From positions 2,354,001 to 2,418,000 of the forward strand of contig JALGPY010000015.1 in NCBI GenBank assembly GCA_023055425.1: a stretch of DNA of 64,000 bases, written 5' to 3'. The position numbers were made by a program, and so were the translations under genes. This stretch comes from Linanthus parryae. Taxonomy: Eukaryota > Streptophyta > Magnoliopsida > Ericales > Polemoniaceae. The notes beneath the pieces are model-generated. The model saw only the letters and a program-made list of their open reading frames with translations, ran no database searches and was not told where the DNA came from. Shown piece after piece: positions 10,608 to 21,959 of the stretch; the stretch's first letter is position 1, and every line of letters starts with the position of its first letter.

Positions 10608-12376
10608 GTTTGTATTTCAGAACCTGTTATGGGGTGTTGGTTGTCTCTTGCTAAAAGTGTTATGTGAGTGGTGGGGCTGCATGCTGTCTTTTAGTCTAAC
10701 TTGGGGGGGATTTAAGTGTCCTTTACTTAAATATTTCATTTTTCGCTAAAACAAAAATGTTGTTTTTGGGTCAGAAATATTTTCTAAAAATATTAATTTT
10801 TGTTTAAGTCTCAGAAATGTAATCCGAGTGTCGAACAATTTTCGGAAACATCGATTTAAAAATTAAACAAGTTTTGTTTTATTAAAAACTTAACAGACAA
10901 TGTGTTTTGTCACTCGACTTTCAACTCGGTTTGGTCCAACTACATGTAAAAAATGATATTGGCTAGTTTATAAGCGCCGTGTCGAGTATTTTGAAGTAAT
11001 TTTCCTAATTTTTTACTCTTTTTTCTTTCCAAAACTGGTTAGTTTCACAAGAACTATTTCTTTCAACTAATTTGTATATATACAAATTAACTCTCTATCA
11101 AAATTCCTACCGCATGTTTTTACACGACAAATATTTTTAAATAAATAACCACTTTTAGAAATATCAAGTTGAATAGTTGTTAGATTAAGTGTGTTGTTTT
11201 ATGACAATAGTGTCAATAAGTCTATTTTCGTACTCAATAGTCAGAGAATATTCTTTATAAGGTTTGAGTGTCGCTTTAGGTAATTAGCAGTAGCATTTTT
11301 GGGGGAAACAGGGCAATCTAGATAAATTACTGCTCTTGTTAGAACTTACAGTGGTCAAGTGAAAATTTGGACTTGTGAATGACATAGAAAATAGAATTGT
11401 AGGTTCCAAATTTGTAGACGAAGGTTTCATGTACTTCTTGGAGCTTACGTGCTATTTTCTGAAGGTTAAGGTGAGTACACATGCCAAGTCTTGCGTGCCT
11501 AGCTTCTTTCGTGTCTAAACGTGATTTCATTACTTGTCTCAAAATGTGTTTTGTGTTGCACATGATTTACTTGTGTTTGGTTAAGTTTTCTTGAAATTGT
11601 CACACGATTTACACGTCATTTGGATTATTATAAATTTGGTCTGGTCGTTGTTGGCTTCGTCCACTCGACCGTTATTGGTTAGCTCGGTGGAGATTCGCCC
11701 CGGGTTCGCTCCTTGTACTCACTCCTTCCGGGCGCAAGCACCCTGTTACGGGGGTGTCGACACTTAAGGTCTTGGTAGCTTGTGATGAGATATTGTGGAT
11801 GCTATTTATTGGATTTTCCCCGTAATACTCATGGCTAAAATGGTGAATTCTGGTTTGGACATGGAATACGAAACGTGGATTGCTGTGATTAATTGAAATT
11901 TTCAGAATTTGATTTGGTCAATGGTTTACATACTGGTTGTCAGAAATCCTTGAAAATGTGATAACGGCTTGACTTTGACTTATTGTTGAAATTTCTTTTA
12001 ATTCCGTTTTATTTTTCTAAAGTTTATAAAGTATCTCTGTTCCATGTTTACATGTTTGGATGTTGCTGACTCAGTATTTTATTGCTGACTTTTAGAAAAC
12101 TATGGTTTTGTTTTCCTTCCCATTGCAGGTCTTGAAGATGGATTATATGGGGATGTTGGGTACGAGACTCACGTAGAGTGACGACATCACGAGTAGCTTG
12201 TCTAAATATAGTGTAGTAGTACTTTATGACATGTGTAAGACTTCAAGAGTTATGTAATGTTTAATAGTGATGTTATATGGATGTTTAAGCTTATGATCTC
12301 CATCGAAACTTTTAGTATCGCCCTCTTCGATTTTTCGGTCCGAAACGGAAGGCTTAGGGAGCACGGGTTTGTTGCA
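10608..12376 (+). repeat. Element B 5' LTR, second part
   Basis: It resumes B's LTR at the position equivalent to about 15743 in the 3' copy and runs to GTTGCA just before the PBS. About 217 bp between the two halves (equivalent to 15526-15742) are missing. It contains the palindrome GTGTCGACAC at 11754-11763 within a block that is also found in the LTRs of J and K. Confidence 0.8.
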
Positions 12377-12378
12377 GG

Positions 12379-12390
12379 TTGTATCAGAGC
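12379..12390 (+). promoter_or_regulatory. Primer binding site, initiator tRNA-Met type (element B)
   Basis: TTGTATCAGAGC, one mismatch from the consensus TGGTATCAGAGC, starts 2 bp after the LTR end at 12376. Confidence 0.8.
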
Positions 12391-12859
12391 AGATGATCCA
12401 GTTTAAAACCTGTAGGGCTATTTAAAATGAACATAAGGCAAGATAATTAAAATTTTGAAAAGCCGATTGGGTTATGGGTAGCTTAAGTGTTAGTTTGTTT
12501 GTCCCCCCCCCCAACCTTTTATTGTTGTTGTATAAAGACCGTTATGTGATTTGGTTATGCCTAGATTGTTTGTCTTTGTATGAGATCTTCTATGAGCCGC
12601 ATTATTTCTACGAATAAGGATGATATGAATGAAATGTGAAATATGGGAAATTTGATTGTGAATAATATACTTCCTTGTGTGACATTACCAAATTTTGTGT
12701 GGCTTGCATGCTATAAAATAGATAGTATTTCGTGGGCGAATGTTATGCATTTACTGGATGAATTCAACCTCAAGACCATGGTAGGAAAAGCGGCAATATA
12801 ACAAGTAATCGCGTAGTGATACGTCTGATAAACTGATACCCCACCAGGAGAATCAACCA

Positions 12860-14095
12860 ATGGCAGCTGAAGGAACCAACCCACCCCAGATGGAACAACT
12901 GGTGGCACAGATGGCACAGATGACACGGGTCATGGATAGAGTAGTAGGTCGTGAGGAGCATGGAAGAAAAAGTTATGCCAAGCAAACATCGGAGCTGAAC
13001 CCTCATCAATTCACTAGGAAGGAAGATCCCGTTGAACTAGAGAATTGAATTAGGCATTTCGAGAAGCTACTTAAGGTTGTACACTGCCCTGACAACGAGA
13101 AGGTTGACTGTGCTAACCTATTTCTGTCGGATGAAGGAGATGATTGGTGGACAACCTCTCAAGAAGTTTTGATAGCTCGACCCAACTTCAACTGGGAAGC
13201 CTTTAAGACTGCTATTAGGATGCGGCTTTCTCCATCACATGTTAAGAGAGAGAAGTGCAATGAGTTCAACAACTTGATGCAAGGAAACGGTTCAGTGACA
13301 GGCTACTTCAAGAAATTCGTGGAAATACTAAGGTTTGCAGGCCACACGGTACCCGTATAAGAGGATAATATCAACAAGTTCATTTCGGGACTACACTTCC
13401 AGTTGCAGACGATCATGCATAGTAGAACTTACGATACTATGCACGAGGCATATGACCGAGCAAATGACATGTGGAAAGTCCAGGAGGTACATGATGAGTT
13501 TCACGGGAAACGCAAGGCTACTAACACAGGGGAATGCAATCAGAACAAGAAGTTTAAGCCCAACAACGGGGGAAACAATCAAAATCGAGGCAACCAGCAG
13601 AACCCTGAAGCTCAACCAGTTCATCGCCACTTTCGGTAAGAGGTGTCAACGAAACCACCCTGGAGTTGATTGCATAGGAAATCCAGTTAACTGCAATAAT
13701 TGTGGAAGGAGGGGACATCGAGCTTTTGAATGCCAATCTCCAGCAGCCTGGAACCAGGAAGCGCATCAAGGATACAAATTTGAAATGCCTCAACATAACA
13801 GCTATCAGGGAAATCGTCAACATAATGACTTCGGTCGCAACCTATAGTTTGGGAATCAATAGAACGGGAACCGCAACCACTAGAATAATAGAGGCAATGG
13901 CCATGGAAGGCAGCAGAACTTCAACCCAGGCAATGCAGGCTGGAACAGAGCTCAACCCAAGATTGGAAACAATAATGCTGGATATGGGATGAATGGCAAC
14001 AACGGAGCTGGTGCAACATGAGGAACAGGAACTCAGAATTCTGGTGTGGGAAGAATTGCTGTGCTGGCAAAGACCAAAGCAGAAGTTTCTCATGG
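12860..14095 (+). pseudogene. Decayed gag of Ty3/gypsy element B
   Basis: It starts MAAEGTNPPQMEQLVAQMA at 12860. The capsid region that follows (FEKLLKVVHCPDNEKVDCA, then DEGDDWWTTS, then the 'retrotrans_gag' core to about 13490) is broken by a TGA in place of Trp at 13045-13047 and a TAA at 13358-13360. After a frameshift near 13600 a CCHC zinc knuckle CNNCGRRGHRAFEC (about 13691-13732) binds RNA in the family. A TAG follows at 13845-13847. The downstream Asn/Gln/Gly-rich linker is shifted again. Gag forms the particle in active elements; this copy cannot. The assignment is secure from the domain order and knuckle. Confidence 0.85.
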
Positions 14096-14313
14096 AGTTG
14101 CTACGGGTACTTTCCTTATCTGTGAGAAACCCGCTTTCGTACTACTTGAATATGATACAATTTATTCTTCCATACCCTCTACCTCGGAGTGATGACCTAT
14201 TCCACCAGGTGCAAGGGCCTAACGTTTCCTCGAGGATTTGTTTGAGCTCTGGGGACGTCAATCTCTGTGGGGTACAGGATGCAACCCTTCGTTTAGCATC
14301 ATTACGATCTTAA
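14096..14313 (+). pseudogene. Protease and RT remnants of element B joined by a deletion
   Basis: GVATGTFLICEKPAFVLL matches the start of the Ty3 protease domain, where DTGASHSF should follow. Within about 30 bp the sequence jumps to PYPLPRSDDLFHQVQGPNVS, matching the RT segment [16 protein letters not shown]. The rest of protease, most of RT, RNase H and integrase are missing, and the reading ends at TAA 14311-14313. It is a pol fragment with no activity. Confidence 0.75.
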
Positions 14314-14540
14314 TAACCCCACACCATGCTTAACCCTGACCCTAGTGACTAGATGAGACTGCAATTTTACATGTTATTGTGTGTGTTGCATATAGTTTTG
14401 TGTGCGCAAAATGCAAATTGTTAGTATTTCTTACTTACATGAAATAACATGTTAGATACGTGAATCAAAGTTTGTGAATTATCTGCTGGTGGGCGTAGCA
14501 TCTGCTTTTCTAATTATTTGGCTGATTTTGCTCTCTTTAA

Positions 14541-14556
14541 GGGGGGGGGGGGGAGG
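14541..14556 (+). promoter_or_regulatory. Polypurine tract of element B
   Basis: Thirteen Gs followed by AGG lie 1 bp upstream of the 3' LTR start TGTAAT at 14558. The pure G-run is unusually long and may have slipped during replication. Confidence 0.75.
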
Positions 14557-14557
14557 A

Positions 14558-17040
14558 TGTAATTCCCCATATATTTTTCAGGGGTAAGGTAATAATTTTG
14601 AGGGGGAAATATGATTTTAATTACGAAGCAGTATTGGGGTGAATTATTCTGTTTCTATAATTAAGAAATATGTTTGAAAATTCTTGAAAATAATTAGATG
14701 TAGTACTCCTAGTTTAATTAACTAGTGTTTATTTATTATTCAAGAGCGCGTGTGAAAACGCAACATTGTATCATAAACCCGTCACACACAATCATTATAG
14801 CGTCTAATGCACCCGAACCACCCAATTACTTCACTCATCTTCCTCAACAATCTTCACCATCTTCGGTGAATTTCCATCACCGTCGATTTGTCACCTTCAA
14901 CAACATCACTTCAAATCACTTTTTCCATGTGATAACATGCACTGCACTATGAGCACTTTTATAAATTCTTCCTCCTCCCTCCTCTTATCACCACCAGCAA
15001 CTCACAACCTTCCTCATATCATCAAGCTCACCATTACTTTCTTCACCTTCAACCTCCAAAAACACCACCATGACCCCCGCTTGCTCTGCCTCACCATCAC
15101 TCTCTGTTATCCCCCTCTTTCCTCTGCTCACGGTGAGCCTCAGCAGCAGCCACAAGAAGCCAGAGCGGCGGGAAGGCCAGTCACCGTCTTCCTCGACGGG
15201 AAACACCGAGGAACCCACATGGGTTTTGTCATCCTATTTTCTCTCGATCGTTGTGTCTAGTTCTCGTCTCTATTTCCCCTAGTGTCGAACCCAGAAGCAT
15301 CGGAGGTCAATAGCAGCGGCGGCAGCAGTTGTAGAGAATCGCCGGAACGCCGAACCTCCATTGTTTCCGGCGAATCTTCCAGCCAAGCTCCACTAGCATC
15401 ATCCAGAGCCACTCACTCTGTTCTGAACCTTCCGGTCGTCTCCTAGGGTTCCGACCAAGCCACCAGGAGGCCCAGCTAGACCCAGAACAGCTTGCATCGC
15501 TGGCGTCGAGCTCCATCTCCGGCAACGACGAAGCGAATTTCGATCCAACACAAAACTCGACCATTTCTTGCGATTCTTGGTTCCGGTATGCTCTAATCTT
15601 TTTCGTGAGTTGATTTATGTAGTCATAAACATGTCTTGCTTTCTTGATTTAAGTTTGGATTGATTAAATTGGTGGTACATGTTTGGGGGGTTGAAAATAT
15701 CATTTTCAGAAACTATTTTTGTGTTAGTTGGGGGGGGGGTTTGTTTGTATTTTAGAACCTGTTATGGGGTGTTGGTTGTCTCTTGCTAAAAGTGTTATGT
15801 GAGTGGTGGGGCTGCATGCTGTCTTTTAGTGTAACTTGGGGGGATTTAAGTGTCCTTTACTTAAATATTTCATTTTTCGCTCAAACAAAAATGTTGTTTT
15901 TGGGTCAGAAATATTTTCTAAAAATATTCATTTTTGTTCAAGTCTCAGAAATGTAATCCGAGTGTCGAATAATTTTCGGAAACATCGATTTAAAAATTAA
16001 ACAAGTTTTGTTTTACTAAAAACTAAACATACAATGTGTTTTGTCACTCGACTTTCAACTCGGTTTGGTCCAACTACATGTAAAAAATGATATTGGCTAG
16101 TTTATAAGTGCCGTGTCGAGTATTTCGAAGTAATTTTCCTAATTTTTTACTCTTTTTACTTTCCAAAACCGGTTAGTTTTGCAAGAACTATTTCTTTCAA
16201 CTAATTTGTATATATAAAAATTAACTCTCTAACAAAACTCCTACTGCATGTTTTTACACGACAAATAATTTTAAATAAATAGCCACTTTTAGAAATATCA
16301 AGTTGAATAATTGTTAGAATAAGTGTGTTGTTTTATGACAATAGTCTCAAGAAGTCTATTTTCGTACTCAATAGTCAGAGAATATTCTTTATAAGGTTTG
16401 AGTGTCGCTCTAGGTAATTAGCAGTAGCATTTTTGGGGGAAACATGGCGATCTGGATAAATTAGTGCTCTTGTTAGAACTTACAGTGGTCAAGTGAATAG
16501 TTGGACTTGACATAGAAAATATAATTGTAGGTGCCGAATTTGTAGACGAAGGTTTCATGTACTTCTAGAAGCTTACGTGCTATTTGCCAAAGGTTAAGGT
16601 GAGTACACATGCCAAGTCTTGCGTGCCTAGCTTCTTTCTTGTCTAAACGCGATTTCATTACTTGTCTCAAAATGTGTTTTGTGTTGCACATGATTTACTT
16701 GTGTCTGGTTAAGTTTTCTTGAAATTGTCACACGATAATTGAAAACACTAAAAATGTAAAGTAGAAAGAGCTTTACGAGGAACGTCATTTGGATTATTAT
16801 AAATTTAGTTTGGTCGTTGTTGGCTTCGTCCACTCGACCGTTATTGGTTAGCTCGGTGGAGATTTGCCCCGGGTTCGTTCCTTGTACTCACTCCTTCTGG
16901 GCGCAAGAACCCTGTTACGGGGGTGTCGACACTTAAGGTCTTGGTAGCTTGTGATGGGATATTTTGGACGCTATTTATTGGATTTTCCCGGCTAAAATGG
17001 TTAATTCTAGTTTGGACATGGAATACGGAACGTGGATTAT
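14558..17040 (+). repeat. Element B 3' LTR, right end lost
   Basis: It aligns with 2139-3102 and 10608-11890 of the split 5' LTR and also holds the 217 bp lost there. Relative to the 5' copy it carries a 40 bp block (16736-16776) that the 5' copy lacks. It breaks off after ACGTGGATTA; the last 490 bp or so, down to the LTR end, are absent, so no TSD can be read. Confidence 0.8.
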
Positions 17041-17993
17041 AATTGGAGTGTCGAACTATTTTCGGAAACATCGATTTAACCTTCAGCAAATAGCACGTAA
17101 GCTCCTAGAAATTTAATCCGAGTGTCGAACTATTTTCGGAAACATCGATTTAAAAATTAAACAAGTTTTGTTTTACTAAAAACTTAACAGACAATGTGTT
17201 TTGTCACTCGACTTTCAACTCGGTTTGGTCCAACTACATGTAAAAAATTATATTGGCTAATTTATAAGCGCCGTCTCAAGTATTTCGAAGTAATTTTCCT
17301 AAATTTTTACTCTTTTTACTTTCCGAAACCGGTTAGTTTCGCAAGAACTATTTCTTTCATCTATTTTGTATCTATAAAAATTAACTTTCTAACAATACTC
17401 CTACCGCATGTTTTTACACGACAAATATTTTTAAATAAATAGCCACTTTTAGAAATATGAAGTTGAATAGTTGTTAGAATAAGTGTGTTGTTTTCTGAAA
17501 ATAGTGTCAAGAACTATATTTTCGTACTCAATAGATAGATAGTATTCTTTATAAGGTTTGAGTGTCGCTTTTGATAATTAGCAGTAGAATTTTTGGGGGA
17601 AACCGGGCGATCTGGATAAATTAGTGCTTTTGTGAGAAGTGGATAAGTGAATAGTTGGACTTGTGAATGATATAGAAAATATAATTTGTAGTTTCCGAAT
17701 TCGTAGACGAAGGTTTCGTGTACTTCTAAGAGCATACGTGCTATTTTTTGAAGGTTAAGGTGAGTTCACATGCCAAGTATTGCGTGCCTAGCTTCTTTCG
17801 TGTCTAAACGGGATTTCAATACTTGTCTCAAAATGTGTTTTGTGTTGCACATGATTTACTTGTGTCTAGTTACATTTTCTTGAAATTGTCACACGATAAC
17901 TAAAAACACGTTAAAACGTAAAGTTGAAAGAGTTTTACGGGGAACATAATTTGGATTATTACAAATTTGGTTTGGTCGTTGTTGGCTTTGTCT
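17041..17993 (+). repeat. Rearranged extra copy of an internal piece of the element B LTR
   Basis: From about 17107 the sequence repeats 15950-16830 (starting around AATCCGAGTGTCGAA and ending at GTTGTTGGCTTTGTC), so part of the LTR is present a second time in direct orientation. At the joint (17045-17106) GAGTGTCGAACTATTTTCGG is duplicated, and a 32 bp stretch (17079-17110) is the inverse of LTR sequence at 16560-16592. It is a repair scar rather than a separate element. Confidence 0.75.
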
Positions 17994-18319
17994 TTTCCAC
18001 AACCAACATGACCCAACACTGCCCTTTTACACTGCGAGATACACTACCACGTCGATGCTATGTGCGTCTTTGTTTGCCGCCGAACTTTCAGCCACCGCCA
18101 TAGGTTGTCAAGACCATAGATTTTAGCCACTGCTTTCTCCATCACAATCGGATCATCAAAACCGTCATACCTTACATTCTCTTAGGACGCTGGTAGGTCA
18201 TGTTACCTGCGACGATCTCCACCGCTTCGTTGATCTCCAGTGGAACGCAAACTAAAATTTCCGCTCTTGAGTTCTCTGCTTTTTTTCTTTTGAAATGGAG
18301 TTATCTACTTGCTTGAAAC
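17994..18319. other. Unassigned sequence between elements B and C
   Basis: These 326 bp have no supported ORF and no match elsewhere in the window. They continue at 26486 once element C and one TSD copy are removed. I see no recognisable feature. Confidence 0.4.
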
Positions 18320-18324
18320 AGATG

Positions 18325-19567
18325 TGAAGGGGTGTACATTAGGTAGGAATGCATGATCAATACTCTAGAGGGGGAGAGGTTGAATAGAGTATGCAGTCTT
18401 TTGCTAAACTTTGCAAGAGTAGTGGTTTCAAAAGATTTGTAAGGAGATTCAAGGCCTTCAAATGAGCTTCAAGCCACTGGAATGAAAACTGTTTAGTATA
18501 AAGAGATTAAGCCTATTTCAAGGCATTGAAATGACTTTCAAACCCTTGAAATGAAACTGTTTGAATGCAGCAAATAAACTAAGTATGCAATTGTAAAGTA
18601 AATGTAAGAGACACAAGATATATAGAGTTCAGTCCACTTGGGCCTACGTATCTACCTCAGGGATCTTCTCCCTGTAGAATTTTCAACTCAATTCTTATTA
18701 ATTAACATCTAAGCCCTAGATCTCAAGCACAGAGAGATACCTTACTCTGTTACAGCTTGTGGTTCTCACTAACCTATCTAGTACCTGCTCTAACTATCTG
18801 ATTAACTAAGAATTCTCTATTGTTCACCTTGGACAACCCTTGAGAATGTAAACAAGAGTAATATACGAAAGATATACAAATAACGTTCAGAGCAGAAGAA
18901 CACATGAAATGAAACTGTTGTGAGAGTGTAGTGTTCTTCTGAGAGTTGGATTGAGATTTTGATCTGCTTCTTTGTTGCTTGACAATCCTTGAATTATTTT
19001 AGAGTGTCTCTAGATTTTTGTCCGTTGATTTGTGTTTTAAAATGCTTCAAACCGACCTCCTTATATACAGCTCACTTGATCTGCAAATCTTCAAGATCTT
19101 CAGCAACAACCTTTCTTATTTTGTAGGCAACAACATTGACTTCTCTAACAGTCTTCTTCCAATAGATAGTTGCTCAGTATCTTTAGGGATACTGATCTGA
19201 TCTTGTCCATAAACATGTCGAGAAGCTGTTAGGATCAATAGATTGATTGCAGAATCAAATCAACCCAGAAATTCCTTTCCTGCAAAACTCATGTTTAGGA
19301 AGTAAATCCTGCAGAATTGGAAATAGACATTCCCTGCAAAACTAAGTCAAACAGATAGATAGATGGTGTTAAACATGTTAGAATACATTTTCTTTCATCA
19401 TGAAGCAATAATAAATAAAGCACAGGGGTTTAGGAGTTCAAACAGAAACCCCCCTAAGATCATGCTTAAGTCTCAGTCAGTTTCAAGGCTTTGATAGCTA
19501 TTTCAAGGCCTTGAAATAGACTAGCTATTTCAAGTCTTTGAAACATTGAAACTGCATTGAGCTTACA
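18325..19567 (-). repeat. Element C 3' LTR
   Basis: On the minus strand it runs TGTAAGCTCAATG to CCCCTTCA. A TATA-like TATATAA on the minus strand lies at 19061-19067. It matches 25237-26480 with scattered substitutions. Confidence 0.92.
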
Positions 19568-19578
19568 ATCTCCCCCTT
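19568..19578 (-). promoter_or_regulatory. Polypurine tract of element C
   Basis: AAGGGGGAGAT on the minus strand directly abuts the LTR start. Element D has the identical tract at the same place (36300-36310). Confidence 0.9.
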
Positions 19579-19867
19579 GATGAAAGACAAAACCAAGGTC
19601 TTCCAATTCCAATATGTTTGATTCTGTACTTCTGCAACAAATACTTTTTAGCTCATAGCATAAAAGAAATCATATAAAATCAACATATATTGTCCAAAAA
19701 ATAAAAATCCAACTTATTAAACTGAAAACCAGAAAAGTGTGTCGATAATCCTAACTGACAAAAACTAGGTCATCTAATCAAAATAAAACATCTTAAATTT
19801 TCTCCCCCTTTTTGACTTTCATCATAAAAGAATTATAATATGTTGGATCATTGTTTTGACTTTCATG

Positions 19868-20508
19868 AAGGGGTAGGGTCTTCATCTTCTTGCTTTTCTG
19901 CATCTTATTCTTGACTTTCTTCCTCATTATCCTGATCTTTTTCTTGTTGATCTAAATCATCAATGATTGAATTATAGTTTTGATCACACTGTTGAAGAGA
20001 AAGGTTAACCCTTCCAATGCTTTCCTTCCATGCTTAAGTTTTTTCTTTACAACAACTCTTTTTTATGTCTGGATGGAACTTTCTTCCGACTCTTTCTTTC
20101 AGGCTCCATGCTGGATTCTAACTCATCTCCTTGGAGATCTTTCTTCTTATCCACTCTTTTTGAGACTGTATACACTCCATACGAGCTTGATGGTGTCTAT
20201 GAGTCCGAGTCTTGGATGTACATTTTCTCTTATTCTTTTCCTTTAAAAGAAATTTATGCCTTCTTCTGTGACTTCTTTGGGCTACCAATCTGAATACCCT
20301 TCCGTTTCCGAGGCGTTATCTCCACTGCCTTCTTCTTCTTCTTGCTGTATACTGGGGTTTCATCCTTCTTGGCCTTCTTATTGGGTGGAGGAGGAGCCAA
20401 ATCTTCTGCAGTAGGGTTTTTTGATTTGGAGTCCCCACCAATGGTTTGAACCTATTCCACAGTGGCCTTTCTTTTCTTCTCTGTTGTAGCCTTCAATCCA
20501 CCACCCAT
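19868..20508 (-). pseudogene. Remnant of the extra 3' ORF (aORF) of element C
   Basis: The minus-strand ATG at 20506-20508 opens a frame starting MGGGLKATTEKKRKATVE, stopped by TAG and then continuing as a Lys/Pro-rich stretch with NKKAKKDE and YSKKKKKAVEITPRKRKG, ending at TAA 20254-20256. Further on, an acidic tail (IIDDLDQQEKDQDNEEESQE) ends near 19910. The basic N-terminal and acidic C-terminal ends resemble those of the larger extra ORFs in elements D (34123-35897) and L (62087-63897), but the central domain is missing or unrecognisable. It lies between RNase H and the 3' LTR, the place of env-like or accessory ORFs in SIRE-type elements. No function is assigned. Confidence 0.5.
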
Positions 20509-20980
20509 TTTGATTTTGTCTGAGGCTCTTCTGGTGATCATTAGGGTTTGGAGAAGAACAGAGAGGTAGGATACATACGAAGGAGAGAAATAAGGAAGGA
20601 GATAAATAGAAGAGAGTTTCAGTTTGAAAAGGAAACAAATTATTTTCTATGATCTTTGAAGATCTTGATGAATCAGAAAATATTCAAAATTGTGTGCCGT
20701 TGGAAATAAAATATTTAATACTATTTTGGCTAAAAAGGGTTTTTAAAAATTGAGGGGCAACATTGAGCAATTATCTACAAAGATAACTCCCAATATTGAA
20801 AGATCCAATATTATTGACTAAATGACATGCAGTCTTATTTTCAAGGCTTTGGAAAGGATTTCAAGGCCTTGAAAAGCTGTATCGAGTAATGCATATCAAA
20901 TAAAAGCTTTGAAAGGATCTTCAAGACTTTGAAAATCAATTCAAATCTTTGAAACACATAAAACTTACCTGATTAGCCCC

Positions 20981-21410
20981 CTAAACCAAAGCTTCCTTAT
21001 TTAGCATTCCCAATTTCAATCTTAAGGCTGAGAATCTTTCATGTGGCAATGATTTAGTGAAGATATTTGCAAATTGCATGTTAGTGGAAACAAATTCAAG
21101 AACAATATCACCTTTCTCTGCATGATCCCTGATGAAGTGATGTCTAACATCAATGTGCTTAGTTCTTGAATGTTGAGCTGGATTCTTTTTAATTGATATT
21201 GCACTTGTGTTGTCACACTTGATAGGTAAATCTCTGAAATCAAATCCAAGATCTCTCATTTGTTGTGCTATCAAAAGTACTTGAGAGCAACAAGCTCCGG
21301 CAGCTATGTATTCAGCTTCAGCTGTTGATAATGCAACTGAATTTTGCTTCTTAGAATGCCAGCTGATTAAAGATGATCCAAGAAATTGGCAGCATCCTGT
21401 AGTATTCTTC
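20981..21410 (-). pseudogene. RNase H end of element C pol
   Basis: It reads GCCQFLGSSLISWHSKKQ, SVALSTAEAEYIAAGACC and FVSTNMQFANIFTKSLP in order, the standard end of copia RNase H (SKKQxxVALSTAEAEY carries a catalytic Glu). Downstream of the join at about 21410 it is the best-preserved part of C's pol. It is separated from the RT start by a deletion that removed the catalytic core. Confidence 0.88.
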
Positions 21411-21441
21411 CTATCAACTTTATTTCATGCAAATCAACACC

Positions 21442-21959
21442 TTATTCTTGATTGTAGCCTTGAGCTACCAATCTAGCTTTGTTCCTGATTACCTTACCAT
21501 TCTCATCTAACTTGTTTCTGAATACCCATGTGGTGCCAATGACATACTGATTTCTTAGTGGAGGAACTAGGTTCCAGACCTTGTTCCTTTCAAACATTTT
21601 GAGTTCAATTTGCATATCTATAATCCAGTCTGCTTCTTGTAATGCTTCCTTCACAGTTTTAGGCTCTACAAGAGAAATAAAAGCTTTAAAAGCACAAATA
21701 CTTTTCAAATGAGATATGGTCCGTGTACCAGTGGTTGGATCAAAAATAATGTTATCAGTAGGATGAAATGAGAGATATTTGAATCTCTTTCTTGGTGTCC
21801 ATGGTTCAGGCTCTCCAATTTGCTTCTCATGTCTCAAAGAACTTGATGTAGTAGCTTGTTCTCCTGTTTTCTCTGAAGATCCTGTTTCAAGGTTTTGAAT
21901 CTGTGTTTCAAGGCCTTGGAAATGCCTGTCTTGATCCAGTGACATTTCCTTGGATATTT
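21442..21959 (-). pseudogene. N-terminal reverse transcriptase fragment of element C
   Basis: The frame ends with [32 protein letters not shown] and then TAA, i.e. the first motifs of copia RT. The segments holding [11 protein letters not shown] and the YVDD active site are missing: within 30-40 bp the sequence jumps to RNase H. Upstream is the variable linker between integrase and RT, containing the palindrome CAAGGCCTTG as coding sequence FQGLE. No RT activity is possible. Confidence 0.88.

Larger units (their letters stand above)
2139..17040 (+). mobile_element. Element B: defective Ty3/gypsy (Tekay-like), split by element A
   Basis: The order is a long 5' LTR (2139-3102 plus 10608-12376), an initiator-Met-type PBS (12379-12390), decayed gag (12860-14095), traces of protease and RT (14096-14313), a G-rich polypurine tract (14541-14556) and a 3' LTR (14558-17040, right end lost). 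The two LTRs align throughout, for example 2139 with 14558 and 10621 with 15756. Long LTRs beginning TGTAAT or TGCAAT, a Met PBS and the gag type fit the Tekay/Del chromovirus group. Most of pol is deleted: protease is joined almost directly to an RT segment, and RNase H and integrase are absent. The nested 7.5 kb element A shows that B was already resident when A arrived. Confidence 0.85.
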
